Part shown: in pieces, positions 32,614-41,500 of the stretch | Numbering within the stretch: the first letter of the stretch is position 1 | Layout: each line of letters opens with the position of its first letter | Assembly (NCBI GenBank): GCA_002697535.1 | Contig: NZWE01000021.1 | Span: 1 to 46,045 of the forward strand | Length of the DNA: 46,045 nt | Source of the DNA: Actinomycetota bacterium | GTDB lineage: Bacteria > Margulisbacteria > Marinamargulisbacteria > GCA-2716485 > GCA-002719695 | Direction: 5' to 3' | Program-made: the position numbers and the translations under genes | The notes under the pieces: generated by a model | Databases searched by the model: none | What the model was told of the DNA's origin: nothing | What the model saw: the letters and a program-made list of their open reading frames with translations, nothing else

Positions 32614-33759
32614 ATGATAAATAAAATAATATTGATATCACTATATAAAAATGATTACGAGATTATTAAAGAGAATGTAACGTTAAACTGCCCTATCAAC
32701 TTTTATGATAATGCAAAAGAAGCAGTAGAAACACTAGAAGAGAATATAGACGATAGCATAATATTGCTATCAACATTAATTGAAGATATGTCATATGAAG
32801 ATGTTATTGAGCAGGTTGTGATAAAGTCAAAAAATTGTAAAGTTATTGTGTATTCATCATTTTCATCAATTGAAGAAGTAACCAAAGGGTTAGAAAAAGG
32901 GGCGTATGACTTTATTATTGGAGATGATGTATTAAGTAAAGTTGTTATGTCAGTAAATTCATTATTTCAAAAATCAGAGACATCTGCCTATAAAATTGAT
33001 AATGCTAAGATACAACATCTCATTAATTCCAGTTTGTTTGAGATGATAGATTATTATCAAGTTCAATCTAAATCTAGTGAACTAAATGAAACGATAGCGC
33101 AATATAATAAATGGTATGACAATAGCTTAAAAAAAATGGAAAAAAGTTCGTTATTAATTGTAGAAGATGAACATATATTTAGAAAATTGCTAGTGGATAT
33201 GGTTTCAACCTGTTATTCCCAAGTAACAGCCGTAGAAGGTGGAAAAGAAGCCGTAGAAAAATTAAAAGAAAAAAAATATGGTATAGCAATCGTTGATTTG
33301 TTTTTAAATGATATGGATGGGGTAGAGTTGATTCAGGTAATTAAATCTTATAATCCGCTAATACAAATTATTGTAGTAACAGCATTTGATTTAATAGATA
33401 CGGCATCGAATGTATTAAAAATTGGTGTAGCTGATTATTTACAAAAACCTATTATGAAAAAAGATTTATTAACCTCTATTGAAAAAGCAGAAATTGAAAA
33501 TAAAAAAGCAGTTATTCAGGAAAAAGCATTACAGGAGTTTTTTTGTAAGCAAATTAATTTTGAGCAAAAATGTGTGATATTAGAATCACTATTTAAATTT
33601 AAAAAGAAAAATAACAAACCATTTATAATGGAAGATGTATATCAAGTTTTTCCCAACTTAAATAATAATAATATTTACGAAAAGATTACATTGCCACCTA
33701 TTATAGATAAGGAAAACATCAAGCGATTTATATCATCATTTAAGTTGGATGAGAAATAG
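32614..33759 (+). CDS. Response regulator, degenerate plus intact receiver, no DNA-binding domain
   Basis: 381 aa. Residues 1-118 fold like a receiver (KIILISLYKND; SIILLSTLIEDMS; KVIVYSSFSS; KGAYDFI) but lack the acidic pair, the phosphoacceptor Asp (Ser at that place) and the Lys. Residues 178-295 are a complete receiver: LLIVEDE (Glu184, Asp185, Glu186), phosphoacceptor Asp228 in IAIVDLFLNDMDG, VVTAF and YLQKPI (Lys278). A helical linker (about 125-177) joins them. The last 85 residues are helical without a helix-turn-helix, GGDEF or other known output. Start ATG with AAAGGGA. Its 3' end overlaps the convergent histidine kinase gene by 20 bp, suggesting a functional pair by proximity only. 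Confidence 0.88.
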   Translation: MINKIILISLYKNDYEIIKENVTLNCPINFYDNAKEAVETLEENIDDSIILLSTLIEDMSYEDVIEQVVIKSKNCKVIVYSSFSSIEEVTKGLEKGAYDFIIGDDVLSKVVMSVNSLFQKSETSAYKIDNAKIQHLINSSLFEMIDYYQVQSKSSELNETIAQYNKWYDNSLKKMEKSSLLIVEDEHIFRKLLVDMVSTCYSQVTAVEGGKEAVEKLKEKKYGIAIVDLFLNDMDGVELIQVIKSYNPLIQIIVVTAFDLIDTASNVLKIGVADYLQKPIMKKDLLTSIEKAEIENKKAVIQEKALQEFFCKQINFEQKCVILESLFKFKKKNNKPFIMEDVYQVFPNLNNNNIYEKITLPPIIDKENIKRFISSFKLDEK

Positions 33760-35044
33760 GAAGAGTGATGTCAAAAAGGGTGTATTTTTGAACAGAAGAT
33801 TGCACCGATACACTTCCCCCGTGAGCATCAATCGTTTTTAATACCATAGGTAAGCCTAGTCCTGTTTTAGCAGAGTTAGATGTATAGAAAGGGTCAAAAA
33901 TTTTAGTAAGTGTATTATGAGGAATACCTTTTCCTGTATCTAAAAAGGATATTTTTATTTGAGATTTAGCATCCTCTAACGAAGAAGAGATGGTGATAGA
34001 TCCAGCTTGTTCAATAGCTTCGATGCTATTTAAGATAATATTTAAAAACACTTGGCTCATGCTATTAACATCAAGATTGAGTTTAGGAAGATTGGGATCT
34101 AACTTTTTAATCAGCGATATACGTCTTTTTTTAAATTCTGCCTGGCAAAGAGTATCCGCATCATCAATAAGTGTATTGATATCAATACACTCTTTAATAT
34201 GAGAGGTTGGTTTTCCATATTGAAGCATAGTGGAGGTGATAGATTTAAGGCGTAAAATACTAGATTTGGTGGTAGCGATGTATTCTGTCGATTTAATAGG
34301 ATCATGAAGGTTTTCTTCTAACAATTCAATACTAGATAAGATCATAGCCATAGGGTTCCCAATTTCATGTGCGATACCACGCGTAAGTGTAGCATAAGCA
34401 ACTTGCTGAGATGCTTTTTCAAGCATAGTTTTACGTTCTTTAGCACGATTAATAGCAATATTAAGTTTTTTTTCAGATAATAAATTATCAACTAAAAAAG
34501 AGTATAACGTAAAACCAATCATTGAGTAGCTAGTAAAAATAGCAAAATAATTTAATATGTTTTGAGTTAATGTAGGAATAAGAGTTGAAGGAAACAGTTG
34601 GTAGGAAGTAATTTCAAGAAGATAATGAGTTGTAAGAGGGATACAAAACGCTAAAATTTGAATTAAAACATTTGATTTTCGAAATAAGATAAAAGAAAAG
34701 CAAAATAAGGGAAATAATAATAGATGAGCTCCTGATTCTTTACCTAGTAAACAAGAATAAAATGAAAAAATAAGGGAATTAATAAAAATAAGATAAAAAC
34801 GTGAGAATAAAAATAGTTTTATTTTATGAAATAAAAAAACAATAAGGTAAGAGAGAGGAACAAATATCGTATAAAAAAAAGCAGAAGGTAAGTTTAAGAC
34901 ATAAAAAATAAAAAAATAAGGAATGCAACTTAAAAGATAAAAAACCGTAATTTGATTGGTTAAAACAATGACACGCTTTTTATTTGGAAGGATAGTATCA
35001 GGAACGCCAAAATTAAAAATAATATTAAAAAGTTGTTTAACCAT
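33740..35044 (-). CDS. Membrane sensor histidine kinase
   Basis: 434 aa. About six hydrophobic segments in residues 30-190 form a sensor without a large extracellular domain. A coiled linker (188-212) leads to HisKA with TRGIAHEIGNPMAMILSSIELL (phospho-His226) and HATPase_c with N box NIILNSIEAIEQ (Asn339), G1 FLDTGKGIP, F box FDPFYTS, G2 KTGLGLPM and the terminal DAHGGSVSV. All catalytic boxes are intact. Nearest regulator: the response regulator at 32614-33759, convergent and overlapping by 20 bp. The HATPase is similar in wording to the decayed one at the end of the 1383-aa protein. Signal sensed is unknown. Confidence 0.92.
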   Translation of the reverse strand: MVKQLFNIIFNFGVPDTILPNKKRVIVLTNQITVFYLLSCIPYFFIFYVLNLPSAFFYTIFVPLSYLIVFLFHKIKLFLFSRFYLIFINSLIFSFYSCLLGKESGAHLLLFPLFCFSFILFRKSNVLIQILAFCIPLTTHYLLEITSYQLFPSTLIPTLTQNILNYFAIFTSYSMIGFTLYSFLVDNLLSEKKLNIAINRAKERKTMLEKASQQVAYATLTRGIAHEIGNPMAMILSSIELLEENLHDPIKSTEYIATTKSSILRLKSITSTMLQYGKPTSHIKECIDINTLIDDADTLCQAEFKKRRISLIKKLDPNLPKLNLDVNSMSQVFLNIILNSIEAIEQAGSITISSSLEDAKSQIKISFLDTGKGIPHNTLTKIFDPFYTSNSAKTGLGLPMVLKTIDAHGGSVSVQSSVQKYTLFDITLPISHPT

Positions 35045-35098
35045 TTAAGTTAGTTATATCAAATAACATTAAAAATTTACATAATAATACAAAGAATG

Positions 35099-38056
35099 TT
35101 AAACGAGGGAGTTAAATAATTTTGTGTGTTTAGTAGGCGACCCATTTGATAATTTTGCTTTTGAATCATCCTGCTTTGGCAATGATTTTAGTGCAATACT
35201 TAATGGTTTTTCATTTTCTGTTGTTTGATTAGGGGGTATATCTGTTACAAAATGTTTCTTGAGATCATGTTTTAAGCGTTTTATATACATATCAAGAATC
35301 TTGGTTAAGTTATTTATAATTGAATGAATAACCTTATTTGGTTTTTGTGTATATAAACTGAAAAAATCTTGGGCAGTATAATGATCAATAAGTTTTTTTT
35401 CAAATTCACCAATGATATCACGAAAAACTTTTTCAATTTCTGGTAGATTCTTTATAATTTTTTTTAAAAAGTTAGGGTTTTTCTTAGTCTCAGTTGAGAA
35501 ATAAAAGAGAGGGTTACTTTTAATGTTATAAGTGATTTGACCCTCATAAGTGGCATTACCAAGAAATTGAGTCAAAGCCTCTTGGGGGCTAATCGGATTA
35601 TTATTTAGCTCTAAAAGATTACGAAGGAGCTGTTGAAGCCGTTCAGGGGTGCTAAGGCCAATTAAAGCAGTAGAAACTGGAACAAGAGTATACTCAACAT
35701 CAGTAATTTCATTAAGGCAATCAATATCATTTGCATATTTTGCCAAAAGTTGTGTATGGTCTATTTGTTCAAAATAGATATAGAGTTCTATTAATGAATT
35801 TAAAAGATTAGGGTCCCTTGCTACGATGTCAGTCAAGTGTGAATTATTACCATTAATTTGGTTATAAAATTCATCTCCTATATATATAAGTTCATTAAGT
35901 TTCTGAATAGATAAAAAGTTAGTAATAAAGTAGGGTAAGTTTAAAACATCTGTAACTGGCTGGCCTTGTAATAAATCTTTATTCTTTTCTAATAAGTACA
36001 AAAAATTTTTGGTAAAATTTTCTAATTTATTACTAGGTAAAGAATTGTGAGTCACAGAAAGTGGAGGGTATTTAAGGTGTATATTTATACTCAAGGGGGG
36101 AGCTAGCCTTGCTTTATATGATTCTACAATAGAATCAAGAGTATTTTTGAAAAAGTAACTTAAAAAACTAGCTTGAAGCATTGGTGTTGTGGCGTTAGAG
36201 TCAATAAAAGGGTGGTCTTTAACTTGCTGTGAGTCATAAACATGGCTCAATGTTAATTGTTGAATTTGTAGAACAGATAATGATTGGGTGGATTTTGTTG
36301 ATAATGCAAGTACATTAGATGTCAAAAGAAAGTTCATAAAACGATAGCTAGTATAAACAGTATCTTTATTGGCACCAAGATATTTAAAAAATTTTTGAAA
36401 AGGTGGTTTTGAAGATAATAAAAATTTAGCTAAGTCATAAGATTTTGTTGGGTCTTGTTCTGCTATAGTTAGCTGATTAAACTTATTTAAGTTCTTTAAA
36501 AAAAGAGTATACTCTCTTCGTAAAGATTTAAAATTATCAAGTTTTGTAATAAGATTATCAAGACGGCATCCACTTAAATAATCTATCATACAAAAGTTAA
36601 AATTATACTGAAACCAGGGAAAGTTTGATAAAGAAAATGAGAATTGAGGAGCTTGTTTACATAAAGAAGTAAAAAGTACATTAGAAACTATAGAATTATC
36701 AACGGTCTCATAAGGGATAGTTTGACGTGAGATAAGTGTAAAAATCTTTTCTTTTATATCATCAATAAAATTTTGAAACTCAGAGTCTTTTAAGGTATGT
36801 AGCATGAAAAAGAAACACATAAAAGCGGCATCTTTGGCATACTGTTGAGTAAGCTTATAGCCATGCTCTTTTAAGTCTTTAGGTAAACACCCATCAGCTG
36901 CATCATCAAGATAACAATTTAATATCAAGATGGAATGCCATATACGAGACACATGCTCTGGTACTTTATTTGCAGATGGAGGTAAGTATAAACCCCGATT
37001 TGGTTGTACATATTCAACAGTCTGCGTTCTTCTCTTATCCATAATGGGATACTTGATTTTGGATAAATTGGAAGAGTAATCACTAGGTTTGAAAGAGAAA
37101 GTAGCAACAGTAAAAAGAGGGATTTCTTTTAATGAATCATCCTGCTTTTTTTCTGATAATTTATTATAATAGACATTTAATTCTACGATTCTATCTTGTA
37201 GATTATTAATGCTGCATTTATTAATTTGAAATTTTAAAGCAGCTAAAATGAAGGGTATTGCCAATGATTTAAATTGTTTATAGGCTAATAAAGAAAATGA
37301 TAACCCCGCAATAAACAGATAAAAAATAATAGGGTTTATGGAAGAGAATTGTTCCCTGGAAATAGAGCAGTTTGATCTAATATGATTATTGTGAATAAGA
37401 TTCGAGTGTAATAATTTTTTTTTGAAATCATTTATAGTTGTCATTAAAATTTTTTCAGAATTAGCAGATGGTTTTAAGCAAAATTTAGTAGAACAATGAT
37501 TTTGATCATTAAAATTTTTTAAAATTCCTTCTAAAGATTCTTTTAATATTGCTTTCTCTATATATTCTTGATGTGGCGTTAGATTATTAACTAAACTAGA
37601 TGAAATGTTAGATGTAATTGATATTTCTTTTTTCTTATGAAGGGTAAACATTTTGTGTATGATGTTTGTAGTTTGGTGTTTAAACTGTTCTTTTATGGTG
37701 TCTGTATTCCAGTTATCTGTTAACTCATTGTCGATTAAATAATCGTACATTTTTTTGTATTCATCTTGAAATAGTAGGTGGTCTTGAAAAAGTTTGTTAG
37801 GGTCGTTCTGGAAATCTTGAAATTGATTAGCTGTTTCTTCCACAAGTTTTATATATTGATCGTCAAAATCCTTGTTTAAAGGATGTGGGAGGGTTCCCTG
37901 TTGCGCTTTTTTGAGTAATTTTGGAATTTGTAAAGCGGTAAATATCATTACAAAAATAACTGTAGCATTCTGTTGTTTTAATGACCTGTCTGAGTCATTA
38001 TTAATATATAATTTAGTGGGTTTTACTGCAGGCCTATATGGGGAGATTAAGTGCAT
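35099..38056 (-). CDS. Very large orphan protein (985 aa)
   Basis: 985 aa, no family recognised, no signal peptide. A hydrophobic stretch lies at about 30-46 (NATVIFVMIFTALQIPKLL), and a stronger pair at about 240-280 (IIFYLFIAGLSFSLLAYKQF; LAIPFILAALKF) could be a membrane hairpin. The rest is mainly helical and Asn/Leu/Lys/Phe-rich, with Cys spread through it and a Lys/Ser/Pro-rich C-terminal tail (from about 940: NEKPLSIALKSLPKQDDSKAK). No enzyme motif is evident. The overall plan (soluble N-terminus, hydrophobic hairpin, long helical body) matches the other giant protein at 42727-46045, with weak local similarity. It follows the 105-aa gene by 32 nt, so both probably use the promoter at 38451-38479. 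The ATG has no clear Shine-Dalgarno. Confidence 0.75.
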   Translation of the reverse strand: MHLISPYRPAVKPTKLYINNDSDRSLKQQNATVIFVMIFTALQIPKLLKKAQQGTLPHPLNKDFDDQYIKLVEETANQFQDFQNDPNKLFQDHLLFQDEYKKMYDYLIDNELTDNWNTDTIKEQFKHQTTNIIHKMFTLHKKKEISITSNISSSLVNNLTPHQEYIEKAILKESLEGILKNFNDQNHCSTKFCLKPSANSEKILMTTINDFKKKLLHSNLIHNNHIRSNCSISREQFSSINPIIFYLFIAGLSFSLLAYKQFKSLAIPFILAALKFQINKCSINNLQDRIVELNVYYNKLSEKKQDDSLKEIPLFTVATFSFKPSDYSSNLSKIKYPIMDKRRTQTVEYVQPNRGLYLPPSANKVPEHVSRIWHSILILNCYLDDAADGCLPKDLKEHGYKLTQQYAKDAAFMCFFFMLHTLKDSEFQNFIDDIKEKIFTLISRQTIPYETVDNSIVSNVLFTSLCKQAPQFSFSLSNFPWFQYNFNFCMIDYLSGCRLDNLITKLDNFKSLRREYTLFLKNLNKFNQLTIAEQDPTKSYDLAKFLLSSKPPFQKFFKYLGANKDTVYTSYRFMNFLLTSNVLALSTKSTQSLSVLQIQQLTLSHVYDSQQVKDHPFIDSNATTPMLQASFLSYFFKNTLDSIVESYKARLAPPLSINIHLKYPPLSVTHNSLPSNKLENFTKNFLYLLEKNKDLLQGQPVTDVLNLPYFITNFLSIQKLNELIYIGDEFYNQINGNNSHLTDIVARDPNLLNSLIELYIYFEQIDHTQLLAKYANDIDCLNEITDVEYTLVPVSTALIGLSTPERLQQLLRNLLELNNNPISPQEALTQFLGNATYEGQITYNIKSNPLFYFSTETKKNPNFLKKIIKNLPEIEKVFRDIIGEFEKKLIDHYTAQDFFSLYTQKPNKVIHSIINNLTKILDMYIKRLKHDLKKHFVTDIPPNQTTENEKPLSIALKSLPKQDDSKAKLSNGSPTKHTKLFNSLV

Positions 38057-38088
38057 GATGGCTTATATAATCAAGAGGTAGCTTACAT

Positions 38089-38406
38089 TTAGTAAGTACT
38101 TTCCGAACTATCTGAACTAGCTGAATTAGCTCTCGGTTTACGATAACGTATCCCTGTATCTAGATTATAACTATCATCTAATATCTTTGAATTTTGTGGA
38201 ATCATATTTGGAGATGGGCCAGGAGATGTGCCTGGGGATGTGTCTGAGGATGTGTCTGAAGATATACCATCTATACGTGGAGCAAAAAAATTTTTAGTAT
38301 CTTCATTTTGCGCATGACCCACTAGTTTTTGACTCTCAGATGAGTTGGTGTGAGCGAATGAGGTACGTCTGGTCTGATCGAATGGGGGAAAGTAAGCTGA
38401 AAACAT
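38089..38406 (-). CDS. Small Ser/Asp/Pro-rich orphan protein
   Basis: 105 aa, hydrophilic and low in complexity, no signal peptide. The middle has SSDTSSDTSPGTSPGPSP, and the C-terminus is again Ser-rich (ANSASSDSSESTY). No known family; probably disordered, possibly phosphorylated or a secretion/chaperone partner of the large protein after it. Support for a real gene: AAAGGAAA 7 nt before the ATG, a strong promoter (TTGACA-17-TATCTT) upstream, and a 32-nt gap to the 985-aa gene. Confidence 0.65.
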   Translation of the reverse strand: MFSAYFPPFDQTRRTSFAHTNSSESQKLVGHAQNEDTKNFFAPRIDGISSDTSSDTSPGTSPGPSPNMIPQNSKILDDSYNLDTGIRYRKPRANSASSDSSESTY

Positions 38407-38450
38407 ACAATTTTCCTTTATAAAAGTAAAAGTTTATGAAAAGTGATAAA

Positions 38451-38479
38451 AAGATAGTGCAAAACAAGATATTTGTCAA
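38451..38479 (-). promoter_or_regulatory. Promoter of the 105-aa/985-aa gene pair
   Basis: Minus strand: perfect -35 TTGACA (38479-38474), 17-nt spacer, -10 TATCTT (38456-38451). Leader of about 38 nt with an AAGGAAA site. It separates this transcript from the 1383-aa gene upstream. Confidence 0.65.
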
Positions 38480-38518
38480 GGATTTATAAAGGGAGATAAA
38501 TAGGGGAAAAAAGAAAAA

Positions 38519-41500
38519 TTAAATTTTTATAGTACTTGATTTGTCAGATAGAGATGACAAAATATCATTGGAATTAGATTGAGTGTTTGATTTGCGTATT
38601 AAAGGAATGCTAATAGTTAAGTAAGTTGAATGATCGTTATCTGATGAAATATAGATGGTTCCTTTTAGCGCATCAATGATAGGGATAAGCATCGATAAGG
38701 TAACAGTATTCCTGGATGTTTCGTTATGTAAAAAGAGATCGATAAGGTCTTTGTCTAAGGTATTACTCGTATCTGTAAATGAAATGATGATAGAGTCTTC
38801 AGAATGTTGAGAACAAACAGAGCTAGAAATAAAAATAGATCCAGATTGGTTAATAGATTCAATACTATGAATAATAATGTTAAAAAAAATAAGAATCATA
38901 TTGCTAAAATCAAGTAAGCTATCAGAAATATCTGATAATTCAGTATGTATTTTAATAGACCGTTTTCTACATTCAGGTTGAATAATGGTAACCGCATAAT
39001 TTAATAGCGACGAAATATTGGCAGATGAAAATGAGTTAGGAGAAAATGAATCATTATTTAGTATAGATGATGCAATAATAGTAAGTTGGGCTTTAAGAGA
39101 ATTAAAATAATTAGAAGAATCTGTTGATTTATTAGGTGTAAGATCTGTAATCATATTTAACTCAGTTTCTTGAGATAGCTTATGAGATAAATCACTATCA
39201 GTAGAATTAAAGTTTTGAAAGTTAGTATTAAATGATAGAGACTTTGAAGTTGAATGATGAAGTAGGCTATTATTATGAATAATAAGTTCAAAAAGATGGA
39301 TGTAATTATAAAGATTTTCAAGCTGAGATTGCGATAACTGATCTTGTGATGTTTTATTTTCAAAATAAAGAATGCCAGAGACTGATTGAGCTGGAGTTAG
39401 TAAAGGGATCACAAGAATCGAATCAATATTATGGTCTAGAATATAGGAATCAGGTGAGCCTGATTGAGAAAGTTGAGATGAGGATTGGTAGAATAATTTT
39501 TGAGAATAAAAAACTTGATTGCAATGAGTTTGTATAAAGGGAGGTAAGGTTGCAATAGATGTATTATCTTTAGCAAGCGATACATCTTTAGATAGAAATG
39601 TGTAATTTAGTATTAAATCCTCATGGTCACTTTTAAAGAAATAACCAGAATCAAAATCAATATAGCGAAAAATAAATTGAAACATATAAGATAATTCAAT
39701 ATCGGTAATAGAGTGTACATTTTTTTTGTTTTTTAATAAAAAAACGATATTATCTTCTGAATCAGAAGCTAAAGGTTTTGTATCCTTGGAAAGATAGAAA
39801 TGATAATGTTTTGAGAGAGAGTCACGTTTGTAGCAGTAACCTAGTGTATCATAAGATTTAATGCATATATCAATATGTTTTTGTACGCCATCTTTATCAT
39901 GAAGGTCATGGTAAAAGATAGCTGCTATTTCATGGGCGATAAGATTTGCTAACGGTTGTTTATAATGGTCTGAAGATTCAATCGTTTCTAAGATTAAACG
40001 ATGGCTATTTTTATTGCTATGATAATAATTTTGAATAGATTTAAGGATGTTATAATATGGTTTATAGTGATGTAGATCTTGGGTGATCAAATGATTAAAA
40101 ATATCAATATGGCGAAAGAGTAATTGTAAAGAGGCTGGATCTTTGGTAGATGTAAGTTTGTAATCAAAAAATAATGAAAGGGAATAATAAAAACAAAATA
40201 ATGGATAAAAAATACCTAGTAAATAGTTGTTAAATTTATTTTCTAGATTTTTTCCTATATTAATAGCTGATTTATAATCCTGTTTGTAGAAGCAAATAAA
40301 CATAATAAGAAATTTCAAAATAGGTTCGGCAGATTCGTTAGATTCTAAAACAACTTTATTTTGGTTGATAAATGTATGACAATCAAAAGTCTGATTCTCA
40401 GCAAGGATAGTTAATAATTGTTTATGTAACGTTGTATGGCTAATAATAATAGAAGATGAAAGATGACATGTTTTTAAAAAAAAGAAAATATTTAAATCAT
40501 ACGATTGCTGAATTTGTTGAAGAGATACCCCATTTAGGAGTTGAAAGTTTTGGTGAAAATTAATACAAGCAAGCCAATAATGAGAACTGCTAGAAGACAG
40601 AGTTAGTTTATTATTTAAAAATTTTTTAATATCATAAGTACTTTTTTCTAAATTATACTTTAAGGGCGTATAAAAGAGCGTTTTAATAAAATCAGGGAAG
40701 GTATAAATATCCGTCCTATCATACTTGAAAGAGGTGTTATCAATGGTCGGGTTTTCTTGAAAAAGAATATCCAGCTTTTTAATATCACCTGATTTCATTT
40801 TTTTAACAGCATCTAATAAGTCAATAGAAATGATATTAATGTTAGCCTGGTTAATAATTCTTGCTTTAATAAAAACCATTAAATCAAGTAAGAATAAGGG
40901 GGCGTTTAGTACGAGTAGATTTAAGACTTGCGCTATGATTAATATCTCAGAAGAAGTTGTCGGTAATGATTTTGAAAAATGAAAGAATTTTTTTAATTTC
41001 CAAATAGGTAGTTTTAAAAATTCAATGCCAAATTTAAAATTAAGAAAAAATTTATTACTTGGAATAAAGCCTAGATTAATATTTAAATAAGCAAGAGATT
41101 GGGTTGCTTCTAACGTTAAATCATAATAATTAAATTGTTTTTGATGAAGCCATTTCATTTTAAATAAATGTAATAAAGCGCGTTCTTTATTATTAGTAGA
41201 GATCAAAAAGCAGTTTTGCCATTCTTTTTGAATATCAGAATGATTAGAATAAAGCTTACATAAGAGATGATGATAAGCGATATCAAAATGAAATAATTTT
41301 GAATGAATAAAATTGTTTTTAAAATAGTTTAAAAGTAAGAAGAAAAAGTCATGAGCAATATTATGTTGCTCTAAATGAATAGATGAATAGGCTTCCAAGA
41401 CTAATTGTGAGAAAAAATCTTTAGATATAGTTTTAGGAAACTGGTAATTATTGGAAGGATCAATAATAAAAGAAGTTGATACGTAAGAAATAGTTTTTTT

